Below, in pieces: positions 44,001 to 59,000 of a stretch of 64,000 nt of DNA. Position 1 is the stretch's first letter. Every line of letters starts with the position of its first letter. Made by a program: the position numbers and the translations under genes. The notes beneath the pieces were generated by a model that saw only the letters and a program-made list of their open reading frames with translations, was not told where the DNA came from and did not search any database. The stretch comes from Fasciolopsis buskii (Eukaryota > Platyhelminthes > Trematoda > Plagiorchiida > Fasciolidae), in NCBI GenBank assembly GCA_008360955.1, contig LUCM01010404.1, forward strand, positions 1 through 64,000. The letters are read 5' to 3'.

Positions 44001-47000
44001 ACAACTAAGGACAGGCCTTAATGAATCGCCCGATATTGATCGGACAAAAATATCAAAAAGGGGAAATGATTTAGTATTGGGTTCCATGAATGTTCTATAC
44101 TTCTTTTTGATCATTTGAAACAGACAGATCATCGACTTGAATTCCCATCGACAGTTGATTTCAAGTCGTTAGCTTTCAAATGCACTGTCACAGACAAAGC
44201 TGATACATATGTGAGAATCTGTCACAAAACGATTAATTGCTAACTTGGCTGTGTGTTTGTGCATGCTTTCCGAGCTGGATGAGGGCCATTTAGTTGCTGT
44301 TGAACATTGGACCAGCAAAGTGTTTCATTTTATTTTCTAGTGAAATTTAAGCTTCTCGCAATTATTCCAGTTTCGCCAGAGTTTAACAGGAAAAGTTAAC
44401 TGGTGACGATAAGATGATGATGATTTTGACAACACTGACATTTATGGTAATGGTGATTTTTCGTCCAGTGATATTGTCGAAGATGTCGACGATTTGCTTG
44501 ATAATGAAAATGATGATGCTCATGATGGTAATGGTGATAGTTTGGATGATGATGACTATGTGAATGTGATTTATGATGAGCAGTATTCTTACTAACTATG
44601 TAATTATTCAACTCCTTCCTAACGTTTGACTACTGTTCATTAATCATTTAGCAGAGCGGGAGTATTTGGTCACTTCGATTACGACTGTCACTGTTGTGTG
44701 TATGCGTTCAATGTATGACGGGCTCGAGCTTGAAGTTGTACACGAATCACGCGCCAACCGGTTCATGAATCTGACTTCAGGAAAACGAAGACTGAACTTT
44801 TGCTTGCTCATGCTCATGATTCACAGACGCACGTGTATAAGCAGGAGCAGACGGTTACTAACCTGGCCGTTCACTTGTTTATTTGTATGACCGGTAAGTT
44901 GGTTAGATCATTGTTCTCTCTTTGTTTGCTTGCTTGATCATGTGCTTTATTTTGCTTTTGATCAAAGAACATGTCCAGAAGGTGCAAACAAGCACTAATT
45001 TTGAAGTGAAACAGAACAGCTACTGATGGTCAGGTACAATACGAGAGACATCGTGTGACATATGAACCATCACTGAGAACAAATCAACCGCTCATTAGAT
45101 TTCTTTGTTGCGGTACATGAAACACGATGTATTCTGCGCAACGAAAGGCAATTTTTTGAAAGAATTTGAAGTTGGTGGATGATAGTTGTTTCTTCTATTC
45201 TGCAGCATGTGATTTATTACCTTACTTTGCTTTTCTTGTTCAGATTTCAATGCTAAATTCTGGCACATTAGTTTCAGCAATTCGTTTTTCGGGTCTTCTG
45301 ATATTTTGGCCGCCTGTATTCCTACAGTGGCCTAGTACGACAAATTTGACCGGGAGTTTTTATGTTAAACTGAACCGTGAACCGTATGCGAATGACGAAG
45401 CTTCCAAACAAATGTTCTTTTCACTAGGGAAAAGTCCAAGACAGTTCAGTCTACTTTAATAATCAATAACCTTGTGCCAATGTGTTCTGATTTCAACTGT
45501 TGCCTCGCAGAACCGCTTACTCCAAACAGAAGGGCGGACGAAAAGTTGAGAGAGGTATATTTCTAGATAATGAATCAAATGACTAGACAGAAGATGAAAG
45601 ATTTCAAATGTAAGAAGGCCACTGACGGCGTCGTTTGCCCACATCTTATACTGTATTCAAGCCACGCTTGGTGAATCTCGTAGATTCCTTTCCGGCAATC
45701 CGAATGAACCCACAAAAGCCAGTCCACTATTTGAGTTGCTAAAACCCTTATGCTGTCTGACAGGCTGGCCTTCCGGATCTGTTTTCTAACCGCTGCCTGT
45801 CTCGAAGAACAGCGAGACGTATACGTTGCCAGCATGCGCAAAATATGTCCCAACCACATTGACCTATTCTGACTCAGTTATAAAGACTGAACCCCAAGAC
45901 TCAGTATCTTACACCTAAAATACAAGTTGCACACAAAATTCTGCCATCGTATTTTGCCAATATTACTTAGACAACGATGTTCGACCATTAGAAGTCCTCA
46001 CGCATTTGTTCCCAACTGCCATGTTTTGGAGCCATGTAGTAGTACCGACCTCGCTGCTGTGTATATCCCACCTCCGATCGATTACCGGATGTTACGCTAA
46101 TGCCTCAGGTGTTTCAACTTGATCAGTGGTCAAAGACACTTCATCCAAAGTACGACCACCAGGTGAGATACAGCCTAGATAAATGCGTAGTTGTTCCTCA
46201 GCAAAAACAAGTTTCGGCTTCAAGCCAATGCAGTCCTCCAACAGCCTTTTACACTTCACAGAAGCAAACTTCTTGACCTAAGTACGTACACTGGTATTCT
46301 GACGAAAGAGAAAAAGCTGAATTTTTGATCAGCAGCTCAAAATCCTCCGCATTTTCCAGTTCAGACTGTTTCCTCTCAGAGCAAACATCAGCAATACTTC
46401 TGTCACCAACTCAGTGACAGTGCTGAAGAGAAAACATGAAAGGGGTAGCCCTAAAGAACAACCCTTCTTGTGGTGACCTCAGATGAAAGCCCTCCCTCAG
46501 CAGGGAGTCGGCTTTAACTGTTGGCGTAAAAGAATAGCAACAATGAAGCTAATTTTTCGGCAATACATTCTTCAAAGTTAGGCCGTGCCATTGAATTATA
46601 AGATCAATTTAGCCGAACACTAATTCCACTTCAAAAAAGACAAAAATCTTGGTTCAATGAAAGACATTTCTATGTTCTATTATTTTTTCACAGAGTTATA
46701 ATTTGGTCAATGCTATCCAAGCAGGGTTGATGATTACGTATATTGCTTTCGCGATCACTGGCTAGCCGGTGGAGAGTAATGCCTGCGGGCATTTTGGGTA
46801 CAATGCTTTTCCTGCTAATTCTACATTATTTTTTCATGAGGAACTACAAACCTTGCAAATCGCTACAACTTTTATTTCACACCAATGCTTCTGAAGCTGT
46901 TCTCTCGGCAAGATTGTTGCCAGAAGTCTTCTGAAACCGATGTTAATACGACACCTCTGTTTGTGAAGAAGTGAGATAACCACACAAGCCCAGTGCTCTT

Positions 47001-50000
47001 GTGCCTTTTCAGGAAACCTTTCTCGCAGATAACCGCCGTTTCTGATAGATAACTGGTACCGACATGCATTTTTCGAATTCTGGAAGGGATGGGAGTCTAA
47101 CGGTCGAAATGGACGTAAGTGCGTGAAGGCTCCCCGCAACGTTCTTGAATAAGTTGGGAAGCCGTTGGATTCCGTGGTCAACTCGTCTATACCTTGCTTC
47201 TGTGGACCAGTACCCTAAGCAGTCGATAAAGGTTGCGAGTATTGCTAATAGCGTTAACCTTTTCAACTTCCCTGTCTCTCAATATGTCATTGATTTGGGA
47301 CATTCCACAAAATCCTCGCCAGCTGAAGCTTCAGGGATTTGTGTTCCTCATTTCATGTTACTCCAGAGGAACGGATCTGCCAGCATCCAAAAGAGTACAG
47401 CTGAATATGAAGATATCCATCATTTTTGAAGCGCACCTGTTTTAAAGTACGGAGTGGGCAATTTTGCCCAATGCAATATACCTTCTATATCCTCCAAAAT
47501 CTGCGAGGACCTAAGCTATTTAGCTGTAATTATATCCAATTTGAAATCTGTAAGAGGATCCTATGTTGAAGATTTTCATCCTGGAGCTGCTGGGTGGGAC
47601 CAGATTTTTCCACGGGTGCGATCATAGACTATGTGCATACGAAGGCCATCTGAGGGCTAAGACATGATTTGAGTCCATAAGTCTGGATCAGGTTGATCGA
47701 CAGATGTCAACAGTACTGCATCACCAGTGGGTATTGACAATGTGGTCATTTGGAGTTTAGTGCTATTAAGATAAAAAAAAGGCTCCAGCTTAGTCCATGT
47801 CTTCATTTGTGACGAGAATTATTGTTTAGCAGAAGCGGTTCTGGGTTGAAACTAACCCGGAAGAGAAGATTACTTATCCCAATGCTACCGGATGCGATAG
47901 AAAATAGGCCTTTGATTTGCCTATCTGTCCCTGTTAATTGTTTCACTTGGGCTTTAAAAGTACTAACAAAGAATTTAACGTCCGTTATGCGTAGTCGGAA
48001 CAATTCGAGGTGGAACTTGGTTCTGGCTTCAGGAGATCGTCACGCAGCAAACGCACACGGGTATGATGTAGAGGAATTTCTTTTTCCGTTGGCTGTTTTT
48101 GGCACGTACAAAACCATCCAACCGAACAGCATACAAACAATTATTGACTCGGATCAAGCGTAAAAGTACACACTCGGTACTCGCAAACGGAACAAACCCG
48201 AATCCAGTATGGCCCCGATTACTGGAATTCAGATCATCTCCTATGCATTGGGTGTATCAACTGCAACGTATGATTATATGCGCGTTATGGAGACAGCAAA
48301 TATCTCTCTAAAGTTTCAAGGGTTCTAGCCAAGTCCACTTGCCATTTTTCCGGATTTTGTGTGGGCAAACTCAAAGTAGCCGAACAAAGGGTATATTTAC
48401 ATCTTTGCAGTGAGGTGAGATTAATTTCTGCCATGCCGCTAATGTGGTCACATTGCCAGACGTTTGTCTGAAAGGATTAGGGAACATCACCCGAGTGGTA
48501 TCAGTGACGCAAAAATAGGCACAATCTACAGTTCCAACCTAAATCATCTAGTAGATATTGGACACAAGATCAATCCTAATAGGTCATTTGATATACTTTA
48601 TCGGTCCCTCCCTCAGTCGGCCAAAACCAGTCCGACCCCACAAACTTTCTACCACAGCCGGATCCCCATTCACCGAGTGAACCCAGTGCTGTTTGCACGA
48701 AAGAGCTTAGTCCATAAAATTCAACTGGGCTGGCCGATAATGGATACCCTTGATAACTCATCAGCGCTTAAAAAACAGAAATAAGCTGACATAAAATTCC
48801 AATGGGGCGTAACTCAAGCATGGGAATTCTAAGTGAATACAGTCGTCACTACCCACCTCGCTCGGTACAATGGGCAGCGCGGTCCTGAGTAATCCACGTG
48901 AAGCTCGACGCAGTGCGCAACTATTTGTAGACGGGCAACTCATGGGTGATGTTAGACCAGTATCACTAGGAAATTCATCCGCTAACCCAGCGAACCCTTG
49001 TGGTTCTTAACCAAAGCCCTCGATCCTAACAAGAATCTACCCACACGGCTGCAAGGAATTGCTGGGTGAACGTATACGTCCTTTGATCAGTTATTTCTCT
49101 ACACATTTTTCCAGGTTGAATTTTCAGTTCAAATCAACCTCAGCCTAAAGGACGAATAAATTGCTTCAGGTTTCTACGCATTGAACTCCTAGGAATAACT
49201 GGATCTTCGGTTTGAACTATGCCATCATGTAGAAGTGGTTGGGTTATGAAAACAAAATCCGAAGTAGTTTCGTGCTTAAAACCCGATTAATGTGGACTGG
49301 AGTGTCAGTTATACAAGCCGGCATCCAGGGGTTATACATCCTGCTGAAGTGAAATCCGTAGAGATTAGGTCACCTGTTCAGTTTTTACAGAATGCACCCT
49401 AACTAACAGAGGGGAGGAGATAATGCTAACGATTTTATCCGCGAATTCCTGTTTTCATTAAAAGAACTTTCGGTTCTGAATTCTGCGAAAAACATTCGCT
49501 TACAACCAGTGTCCTGAGATTCAAGAATACCTGAACTCCCGTCGTCAATGTACCAGCCAAATGAATTTGGAATCAACGGACTAGTACCGAGTGGCGCGAA
49601 ATCTTCGCGTAACGACAGCCAATTGGATCACAAAATTAACAAGATAAACGCACTATAATTTTTCATTTACTCCAATCACACCCATTCAAACTCTCCTCAC
49701 ACGAAAGCAATAACTACATCGAATCAGGTAAAGATTTCTCCATCCATACCTAACTGCTAAACGGATGTACACTTGTAGAATTCATCCATGTTTACTGTTA
49801 TTCTCCAACGAAATAGGAGAATTTGGAGAGCTTAGGTGGTTTGTTGATTTTCTCCGGCAATAACCTCTGGTATGTCACTTCTGTCTCGTTTTTCGTGTGG
49901 TACTGTTAAAGCCCAATTTAATCTGGCTAAAATCGATAAAGTTCTTTGAACGTAAGACCGGCACATTTATCACGCAGGAGTCGCACTTATTCAGAGAAAA

Positions 50001-53000
50001 AACAGTCAATTTCTTTTGACTGAACAAGTGAAAGACAGTTATTGGGAACACTCAACATGGCCCGTCACATACAGCTGCTCCAGCTATCCCTTTGGTTACT
50101 GACAATAAATGTCAAACCTAGTTCTCGTGTGTCAAAAGGCGAAACCATTGAGTTCGAACCCATCCTATAAAATCGTCGTGAAATCACTGATTCACCGAAA
50201 TTTGTAGATAATAAAACCTGAACTAAGCAGGCTGGTTATTGTGGAATAATTACAGAAAAAATAAAAGTCACAATTTTTTCTTTGACAGACTAGCACGTTT
50301 TACAGTATTCATGCTTGATGTACAGCTGTAAAGTTTATTTTCCAAACATGAGGAAACAACTTCGGTGAAATAACACAATTTACGAAGTGCAGCGAGAAGA
50401 TGACCATCGGTTAGATATACCAGGTAAGCAAAGATAACGGCGTAATTTGGAGAAACGGACACTCGAGACCGATGTACCCCTTGATAAATCTTTAGGCTAA
50501 ATGCGCTAGACCATAGATCGCTAATTCCATCATAGTTCTCGTGTTCTGAAACACGGCATGTATTCTACTTGGCTTCCTACTCATAAGCCGCTAGAAAGAT
50601 GGTGCCGTTACCTAGTTTTGAGTTTACCCTTGGTCTAATCTCTCCTTTAACAAGCCCTACACGTTTGGGATTTGACCTGAATTCGGCTATTTTTGTCGTC
50701 GTAAAAGATGTATTAACCAGCTGATTTTCTTTCAAAGGTCCTTACCCAAACAGGATGTGCCTTTCCGTATTGGACGTTTCGTAGTTAGTCTGCTTTCACT
50801 TCTGCAATTTTTCGCTTCTCTCTTCATGCCTCGTGCTTCCTCCGTGAAATTCTTTTTTTCATTTTCTTCTTTCCCACTTCAAGGACATTCCTACTGTGAT
50901 CATTCCCATTGCCTGGTGGATTCATATTCCATGAAATTTGAACAATCACTAAATGTGACAGCATTTAGATCGTCGTCTGTTCTAAAGTACACAAACTAAT
51001 GTATCTTCAAGTGATTACCAACAGATATACCCATGGAACCTGGGAGATCTCAACACATTCCTTTTTTGGGCGGTACTTTAACATATAAGCGTGTGACGCC
51101 GAGAGCAACCACCTAAAACAACATAGCAAAAGGCAAAATGCAATGAATCGTAGCATATTTTTGGCAAAAGCCGGACGAATAAACCAACTAATTGAAGAAT
51201 AGCTGCTTTATTTCGAGATTTTGACGAACATTTTGAAATCATCATTTCATCCGCTCATTGAGGTTTCATTCCGATACATTTTAAACCCAGCCTATCGTGT
51301 ACAATTGCATTCGCGCTTTCGTCCTGCATGAAACACTGATTTTTCTTAGGAGCTGAGACATTCTAGACAGATATTGCTGGATTCACACGTGGTCTGACCG
51401 AATTCTGATTGGTTTATATTTGATAGTAAAATAAAATGAACAAAACTGTACATTTTTCTGCAGCCATTCCAAAAACATTTATAAGCATGAGTTTTTCAGT
51501 TAGGTTTAATTCACTCCTTGTCCTTTCAGTCTGTCATTCGGATTAGGCACAATATGGGCAAACTGTAATTTACACAGCAGCTTGACTGCTCTTTTCGGTT
51601 CGTATTGCTTGTTAGCTGCATGTACGATTTCTCCTATGAGAATTATTCCATATCCTTTTCCTCGGACAAATTGAAGGTGAAGGTTCTTCCTTGCTTTCAT
51701 AGTTTTGTTTACTTCAGCGGCTTTTGGCTCTTGTGAATTGTTCGTATGCATGAACGTTTGTGGCTATTTAGGTGTTTGCTATGAAAGTTAGATATTTCGT
51801 TCGTGTTTGGTTGCGACACAACTTTGTCTGGTGTTTCTTTCTACTAAATTTTCCAGAAATGATAGGTTTCCAATATTTCCTGTAGTAAAGTTGGGGTCTC
51901 CTAAAACGTCGTTGCATATTTTATATTTCTTTGATATTGTATCGTTTAATAATGAAGAATTTATTCATGTTTCCCAGCGGCAGATTTCACTGAGCCCTGG
52001 TAGCACAATGTTTTCCAAGGACTGCATTAGGGCTTCAGTGAGAAATTTTCTCATGGATTAGCACAAACCATTTGTTCTGTGATTTTTTCATGAACATTGG
52101 CCGTTAAATTCAAGGCATGTCTGTAAATGGATTATCAGTACTTCCTAAAATGTTTGTATTTCCACTGATTTATACGAGTATTTCTCTAGTTCTTTTCTTG
52201 CGTTTTTGGTAGAGCTAATTCGATCGAAATACGTAACGGAAGAACATCCGCAGAGGCCAACAATTTCTCTTCCTTTTTTATCTTCTACTCCCTTTATTAA
52301 TGGAATAATAATATAGATCTTTTTCCAGGAAGGAGGTCGCGGCCAACAGAGGGCCGCCAAGTGGGGATGTTGACCGTCGGTGGGTGGATTCGAACCCGCA
52401 AACTTCACGTCCAAACGCCACGACCCAATCCGCTTGGCCACCGCCGGCCAAGGTTTTGTAGATTTTGAATAAACTGCTAAGCTTTGGTTGTAGAATAATT
52501 TAACCAAGACATAAGTCGTCTTATACATTTCCGTATTTCCTTAGCCCATCTACATTTTGGAGTTCCCGGGGAAGAATCGGGTTTTGGGTTTTCACGCATT
52601 CCTCCGTCAGCCATAGTGCCACGGCTACAGTGTCAACTTTGTTCTTTCTATTGAATACTCTGCAGGTTCCTCGTTAAAATACAGTATTCGAATTGAAAAA
52701 TGTCCCGGTTTTTTATAAAACCATTTATTTAGGAATGCCAAAACCACCAACAAGGAATGGAGCAGTGCATAGGCGTTTGTGCTTTATATAAATTAACAGC
52801 TGCCTGTATTCATTGCACCCGACTCGTAATAGATAGGGTAAGTTTACAAGGGAGTATTATTGTGTGTATCAGCCTGTGACTACATGAAACCAGCGAAGGA
52901 TAAGTGCTACTTCCCGCATTGTTTCTGACCAGTAAACAGACGAGACCCAGAATGACTAACCTGACAGCCATGTGGTTCTACCCGTGATCGTTCGTCTCGT

Positions 53001-56000
53001 GTCTGGATTACAGTTAGATTAAGGCGGACATGTATTGCTAATGATTATTGATAGACGTAAGGCAGTGGCAAACTTCTCCGCTTTTCTAAGTGGAAAGTTG
53101 GATGTTGATATTACATCGATTTACGCTCCTGCTACTCATAATAATTTAAATTTTTATAAATCTAGAATAGGAATATCCATCGCATAACCCTCGATTTACT
53201 GTGGGCTTCAGCTCACGTTCCCGTGACTCCGTTCTCGTTTTTCTTTAGAGCATTCACTTGCTTCTGTTTCATTTAGGAGCAGATGTCATTACCATTTTTT
53301 CGGAGATATCGAAAGGAAGGGAAATGCATTTTCAGCCCGAGATTTCCAATGATAGAACTGGATTTTATTTAAGTTTTCAGCCGTCGTCAACATATTCATT
53401 ACAACAGATGTTACGATTGTGATTCCGTTCGATAATTAAGGATGGAACACCTAGTCGTCTAGGATGGGATATTTTCGTGAGGCAAAATGAAATGTCGTGT
53501 TTAGGAAAAACAAGAAGGATGGATTGTTTGAAAAACAGAACTAAACAAACAGTACATCCCAAGCAAAACCATTCTCCTCAAACGTTCTTCAGTCACTCTA
53601 ATTGACAGTGGAGTTCTGTCAGCTGCACGAATGTTTAGAATCCGATTTTGGATGTTTGATGTCAAATTCGCCCTTTTCACTCTAACAACCAAATGCCACC
53701 ATCCCATATACACGTAAGAAAGAAGTTTACAAGTTGTCTTTTGAATAGGTGGTAAAATAAACCAGTTCGAAAGAGGGGCGGTGCGAAAAAATCTAACGCT
53801 CAACTGTTCTAGAAAGAGCATGTCGACTATTTTAAGCTTCTAAAATTTTATTGGCACTCCAAGCCCCCGCGGAGAACGCAAAACACCCGTTACAGAACCT
53901 CGCAAGTCTAAAGCTGGTGGTGAAACTAAGAATAGTCCGTGCACGTTAACGCATCCTTAGCTAGAACGATGGGAAAACTGTTGAGAATTTATTCAGTTCT
54001 CCGACGGGATATTTTAGCCAAAATACATTTCAGCACTGGGTCTGACAGCTTGTATCAAGGCACGTTATGTCAGGAGTAAATCCGAATCTAAAACTATTCA
54101 AAATTATTGCTGTCGGTCCTAACGAAATTGTTTGGTGTTTGGATTTTTCTTTTACTAATTCGCTTTTTCTTTTTTTCTCATGCTTGACACCGCAAAGCGC
54201 AGAATTCTTAAGAAGGTGGTGGCCACTATAGGTGAAGAGACATTAGATGGAAAGCCTCGAACCCATAATGTTACCCTGCTAACCAGTTGAACTAGTCATT
54301 ATTGATATTCGGACTGGCCTATGGGCGTGAACTCAACTTTTTCACTATTATATTAAATGCCGGTAAGATAGTTGTTTTCGTTGTTGGACTCTCATTCACA
54401 CGTCCATGTCATTTGCAGTGCTCATGACCGTGAGCACGCGTCTGGTCACGGGCTAAAACAAATTTCAGTGTTGGCATGCATCAGCTCATACTTGTAATGA
54501 CGTCTGCTTGAAGACTGACTCATTGTTATAACTGACCAGATGAAGTCAAAATAACAGGTAAGAATGTCATCGAAGAATGAGTCAGAGGAAAAAATAATGG
54601 AATAGTAGAGAAAAAAAGACTAGTCACAAGTTCTACGTCAACTTTACGAGGACGATTAACAGTAACCCAATTGGCGCGCTTTGTGAAGACCTAAAATTTG
54701 CAGAACTTGTTTTGATTTCCGAATCTCTCACTATCAATTTGGCCTTGTATAAATAAACCAACTGCTCGGCATGTTGTTAACTCATTCTGGATACATTCCA
54801 AAATGCTTACTATCAATTACGTTCCTTAGTCCGATTCATAAGACACTGTAAGCGAGCTAGTGACAGGGAAAGTGAGGACATGCAGAAGCTCAGGCATGTC
54901 TGAATTCGACTTATCAGATAAATATTTCGTATTCTGCTGTAATAAAGGCGAAGCACCAAAGGTCTTCACGAAAGAATGATTAAAATCCCGTTGTGACTTC
55001 CTGTCACTTTGACAACTTTTATGAGGTGAATTAAAGGATATGGTTTTATTACATGGCATTAGCTCATTGGCCAACATTCAGAAAAACTGGAATCATTGAA
55101 TAGCTATTTAATCTTTGTTATTGAGCATCACAATGGTATGTTTCCAAAACTGACAGCAAACCTAGGTCAACCGACAACGAGTCAACCTCTTTAGCATTAA
55201 GCTGCCGGGCAGGTTTTGAGCAGTCTGCTAAACTTTCCGCATGATATAAAACATACTCGTTGCGGCCGCGGGCTGCTAATGCAGAGTAATCGACTCTAAA
55301 CAAGAGATGACGACTTTAGAGATAGTCTAAATTCTATGAATTTCTTGAACAACACTTATACCGCTTAGCTACTTAGGTGTTTTACAACAAAAAGAAGCAA
55401 CTAGATAGTCTCCAGTTAGTTCCTGAACTGTTGGTTGAGCTCTGATGGGGCATAATAAATGATTTCGTAAACCACTTACTATCCCATTCTCAAAACTGTT
55501 CATCACGGCTTCGGTTGGATTCCTGGCATCCCACCCCTTCCCCCCTTATACTCCAATTTTTAATACTCAGTTCATAGTAAAATCCAAAACGGCTGCAGTG
55601 GCAGTGACGCTTTGCGGTAACCAAAGGCCTTACAAAATGAGGGCATTCCTAGACGTGACTTTGTCTTGCATGCTCGATGTCGGATAAGAAGAAACGAAAA
55701 TACTCAGGTTTTCAACAAAAAGATGAGTTACGTGTGTTTCTCGCCGTCTGGTTGAAATTCTAAAAATTAGAGCAGCTGTGTTTCCAGGTGCAATAACACC
55801 TTTGACTTTATTTATAAGAATAATGACAGATTTTATTGAGAAGAACGTGCAGGTGTGAGTGATCAGTGATTGCCCAAAAAATGTATGAGGCAAAGCTATT
55901 TCAACCAAACCACGGATCAAAAAAATGAAGCAATCACCGACATGGAAACGAAATGGGAAAGAAAAAATACGAACCAAATTCAGTCGTCCTTGACATGAAA

Positions 56001-59000
56001 GAACACCTTTACGCACATATTCTGATGATGAATCTCCTCCTGAAAGTCAACGTGGTCATCGTTGTCATTTATCAAAGTGACAATGAAAACCGTCATTTCT
56101 AAAAATATAAACGACATGAACAAAACCACTATCCACATCGTCATTCACAACAATACCCTGATAATTGTTACCAGTAATGTCATCTCCAATCCATAATACT
56201 TATTATCCTGGGCATCATCATCACCACAGATATTATCAGACTCGTCATCCCCCGAATCATACAAGTAGTCACCATCCTCATCACTGTAATCAATACCGTC
56301 GTCGTCAACATTAGCATCATCATCAACCGAGCCATTATCATCCTGATCACAATGATCGTCGTCATCCTCACCATTAGTATCATCACCATAACTCCCATCT
56401 TCATTATCTTTTTCGTCGATATGATCATGATCATGATCATCATCCGCGTCGCATTACCGAAATTTTCATTCTAATCGTCTCTCGCTAGCTTAATGTACAT
56501 CTAAATCCTCTTCCGCTGTCCTGTCATGTTGCAGGATGATTTCTGCATTAATAGTTTCCCGGATTTTTTGGTAGACTGGAAGTAGAAATGGCTAAATCAG
56601 TTTAAGTAAGGTAAGCTAATCTGTAGATGGTTTTATTCAACTGAGTAAGAAAGTAAAATGTGAGAAACCACACGATTTCCAAGCATCATCAGTATATCCA
56701 CCGTGTATATTGTGGATAAGCTAGATACGAATAGCTTGGTTCGGAAATAAGAACGAAATAAGAGGAATAACGAAGTAGGTCCGGTCAGTCAGTCTGCCAT
56801 TCGACCGGTATGTCAATCAATCGTAAGAAATTGAATAACAGTGAAACAGGATGAAAGTACACTTCACGAACACACACGATCTTCCAAAAATTGCACTAGT
56901 CATACTGATTACAAAGTAGAGAAAAGCCGTCTGTTCACTTCTGAGTGCTTTCTCTAATTTGGATTCTGAGTGTTCGATTTCACCAGTAACTCCATTTAGC
57001 GTATCACATTGCGTTTCACGGAATACGTCAAAGATGCTCGTCGACAATGTTGGAAATCAAACTACCTTAATTAGGCTATTAAGCCGGATCCGTATCGAAT
57101 GGGGGAATGTAAAGAGGTGGTATTTTTTAATACATTAATTGAAACCCAACTGATCCAAACGAGTTGGGTTTGTAGTATCAGGTGTGACACGGAAGTGTGC
57201 ACACGAACACACGCATAAATCGAAGTCATTTATTACTGTCCGTTAATATGCTATGGAAGTAGAAGGTCAGGCTGATGTTTCTGAGTGATTTTAGGCGGAA
57301 AATAATTCGCCGACAGAGAATTCAACCGGTACAAGTCTGAGTGATCAGGTGAGTTGCACCAGGGGGAGAATGCACATACTAGCAGGATACAAAAATTCGG
57401 CTTCGTACACGTAGCAAGTGTATTCTGACCTAACCAGGTGAACATTCGATATCTCGTCTATTTCAACCAAGTTAACTTTTAATCCATTCAAAGAAGCGTG
57501 AAAATCTAAGAGACTCATGCACAGTGAAATCACTTTAATTAATACCGCTCTTCTCTATTCAACGCTACCAGGTGACCATTTTTAATTTCCAAGTCATTTT
57601 GTCTAAACCTAGGTAAATCCGTCAACACGAATACTGTCCCAGGCAAGAAAACGTGTGATTTGCGTGCATGAATGCTGCTGCATGAATGCAAAACTAGAGG
57701 TAGTTATTTGTTACCAGTTGGAGGTGAATATGAGCACACCTAAAGGAAATTGAGCGTATTAACATGGCAGTTTTGAGGGGCGAAATTGCAGTAAGTGTGT
57801 GCCTGTTTACAGTGTATCTGGTTTTATTCGTCTTCCTAGTTGTGTGTGTTATGTGAAAGTGCCGGGTTTACACAAAGGACTTTCGTAAACCGGTCCCGTT
57901 CCTGTAGGTGCACAGACAAATGGCTGGCTGCTGAGCCGCCGTCAAGTGCAACTGGTCGAAAAATGTGCTCGTTTTAGTTCTCCGAACAATCGCTTCGACA
58001 AAAAGGTGCGGTGTTTCTTGTTTGTTATTGATAAATTTTGACGCAAAGGTGTTGATAGATCAAAACGGATGTTTGGGTTGACCTAGAATAAACCTTGTGG
58101 AAGGCAAAACAAAATTTTCCTTCGCCTCTCTTTTTATAACGGACAGGAGATTTTCTATCCCCCTTTAATGGTATTATTTTTCCGTGCCCCACAACGACCA
58201 GGATTTCGACTACCCGACAACTAACAGATAATTCGGTAAAAAGCGATTGCCGGAGTGGACAAGCATTGTGAAATATCATTTCATCTTAGTGTTACTTTAA
58301 AGAAATAACTTCCGTAGGTCAAGCTGAGACAAACCTTTTTCGTTCTAATATACAATAGTTTGAAAACATACACTGTGTGAATGAAAAAGAATTCAACTTT
58401 TTATTTCCGAACGGTTTGATTTGTCTGTTTGGGCACCTTCTTTTTATCAGGCCTGACCATCATCATCAGGAGGACATCTTTGGCCATCACCAAGTTCCGG
58501 TTTTATGAGAGGAGTAATTCAACAAAAAATAAGAATAACCTTTCGTCTCTCCATAACCACATTGCAAAAAGTGTAAACCGTTTCTGAAACAAGGTTGTAG
58601 TCACTAAAAGACTACTGCTGTTGCCTTAGCGGACTCTGAGCTGAATCGAGCTTGTAATACTTACGTAGAACCGGTACATTGCTGATCATTCCAATACCGC
58701 CTGTCAAACGTCAACCGAGTGAACATCAACCATCGGCTGACAATTGCCGTTTGGAAATTCCAGATTGTGTGGTACTTCTTTTCTGGTAGACAAGACTTGA
58801 CCTCAAAGTTTATTCAGTTTGCAGCCAGTTGAATGCCGAATGATAGAAGTGTTTCGTTTTCTAAGGTCTGCGAATTTTGATTGACAAACTGAACCACTTC
58901 AGGAAAATAACTACCATTAGAAGAGATTTGCTAAAACCATCACATTGCCGGTAAATTATTGACCAACAACGTTTATATCCGACGACTGTACGACGATTGG

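Noticed and set aside
44396..44611. His-rich minus frame (HHHPNYHHYHHEHHH) as a metal-binding peptide
   Set aside because: It is the antisense reading of the GAT repeat and has no independent support.
46834..47266. Minus frame with MKRLTLLAILATFIDCLGYW as a secreted protein with signal peptide
   Set aside because: The hydrophobic start is suggestive, but there is no family match, no splice support, and it abuts the LINE copy. More likely repeat debris.
50138..50175. B-box-like GAGTTCGAACCC as a tRNA gene
   Set aside because: No A-box at the right distance and no cloverleaf stems. A similar isolated B-box-like word near 13300 was rejected for the same reason.
50550..50600. VEYMPCFRTREL on the minus strand as the missing C-linker exon
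   Set aside because: It hits a stop at once and its phase does not fit. The true C-linker exon is 25620-25708.
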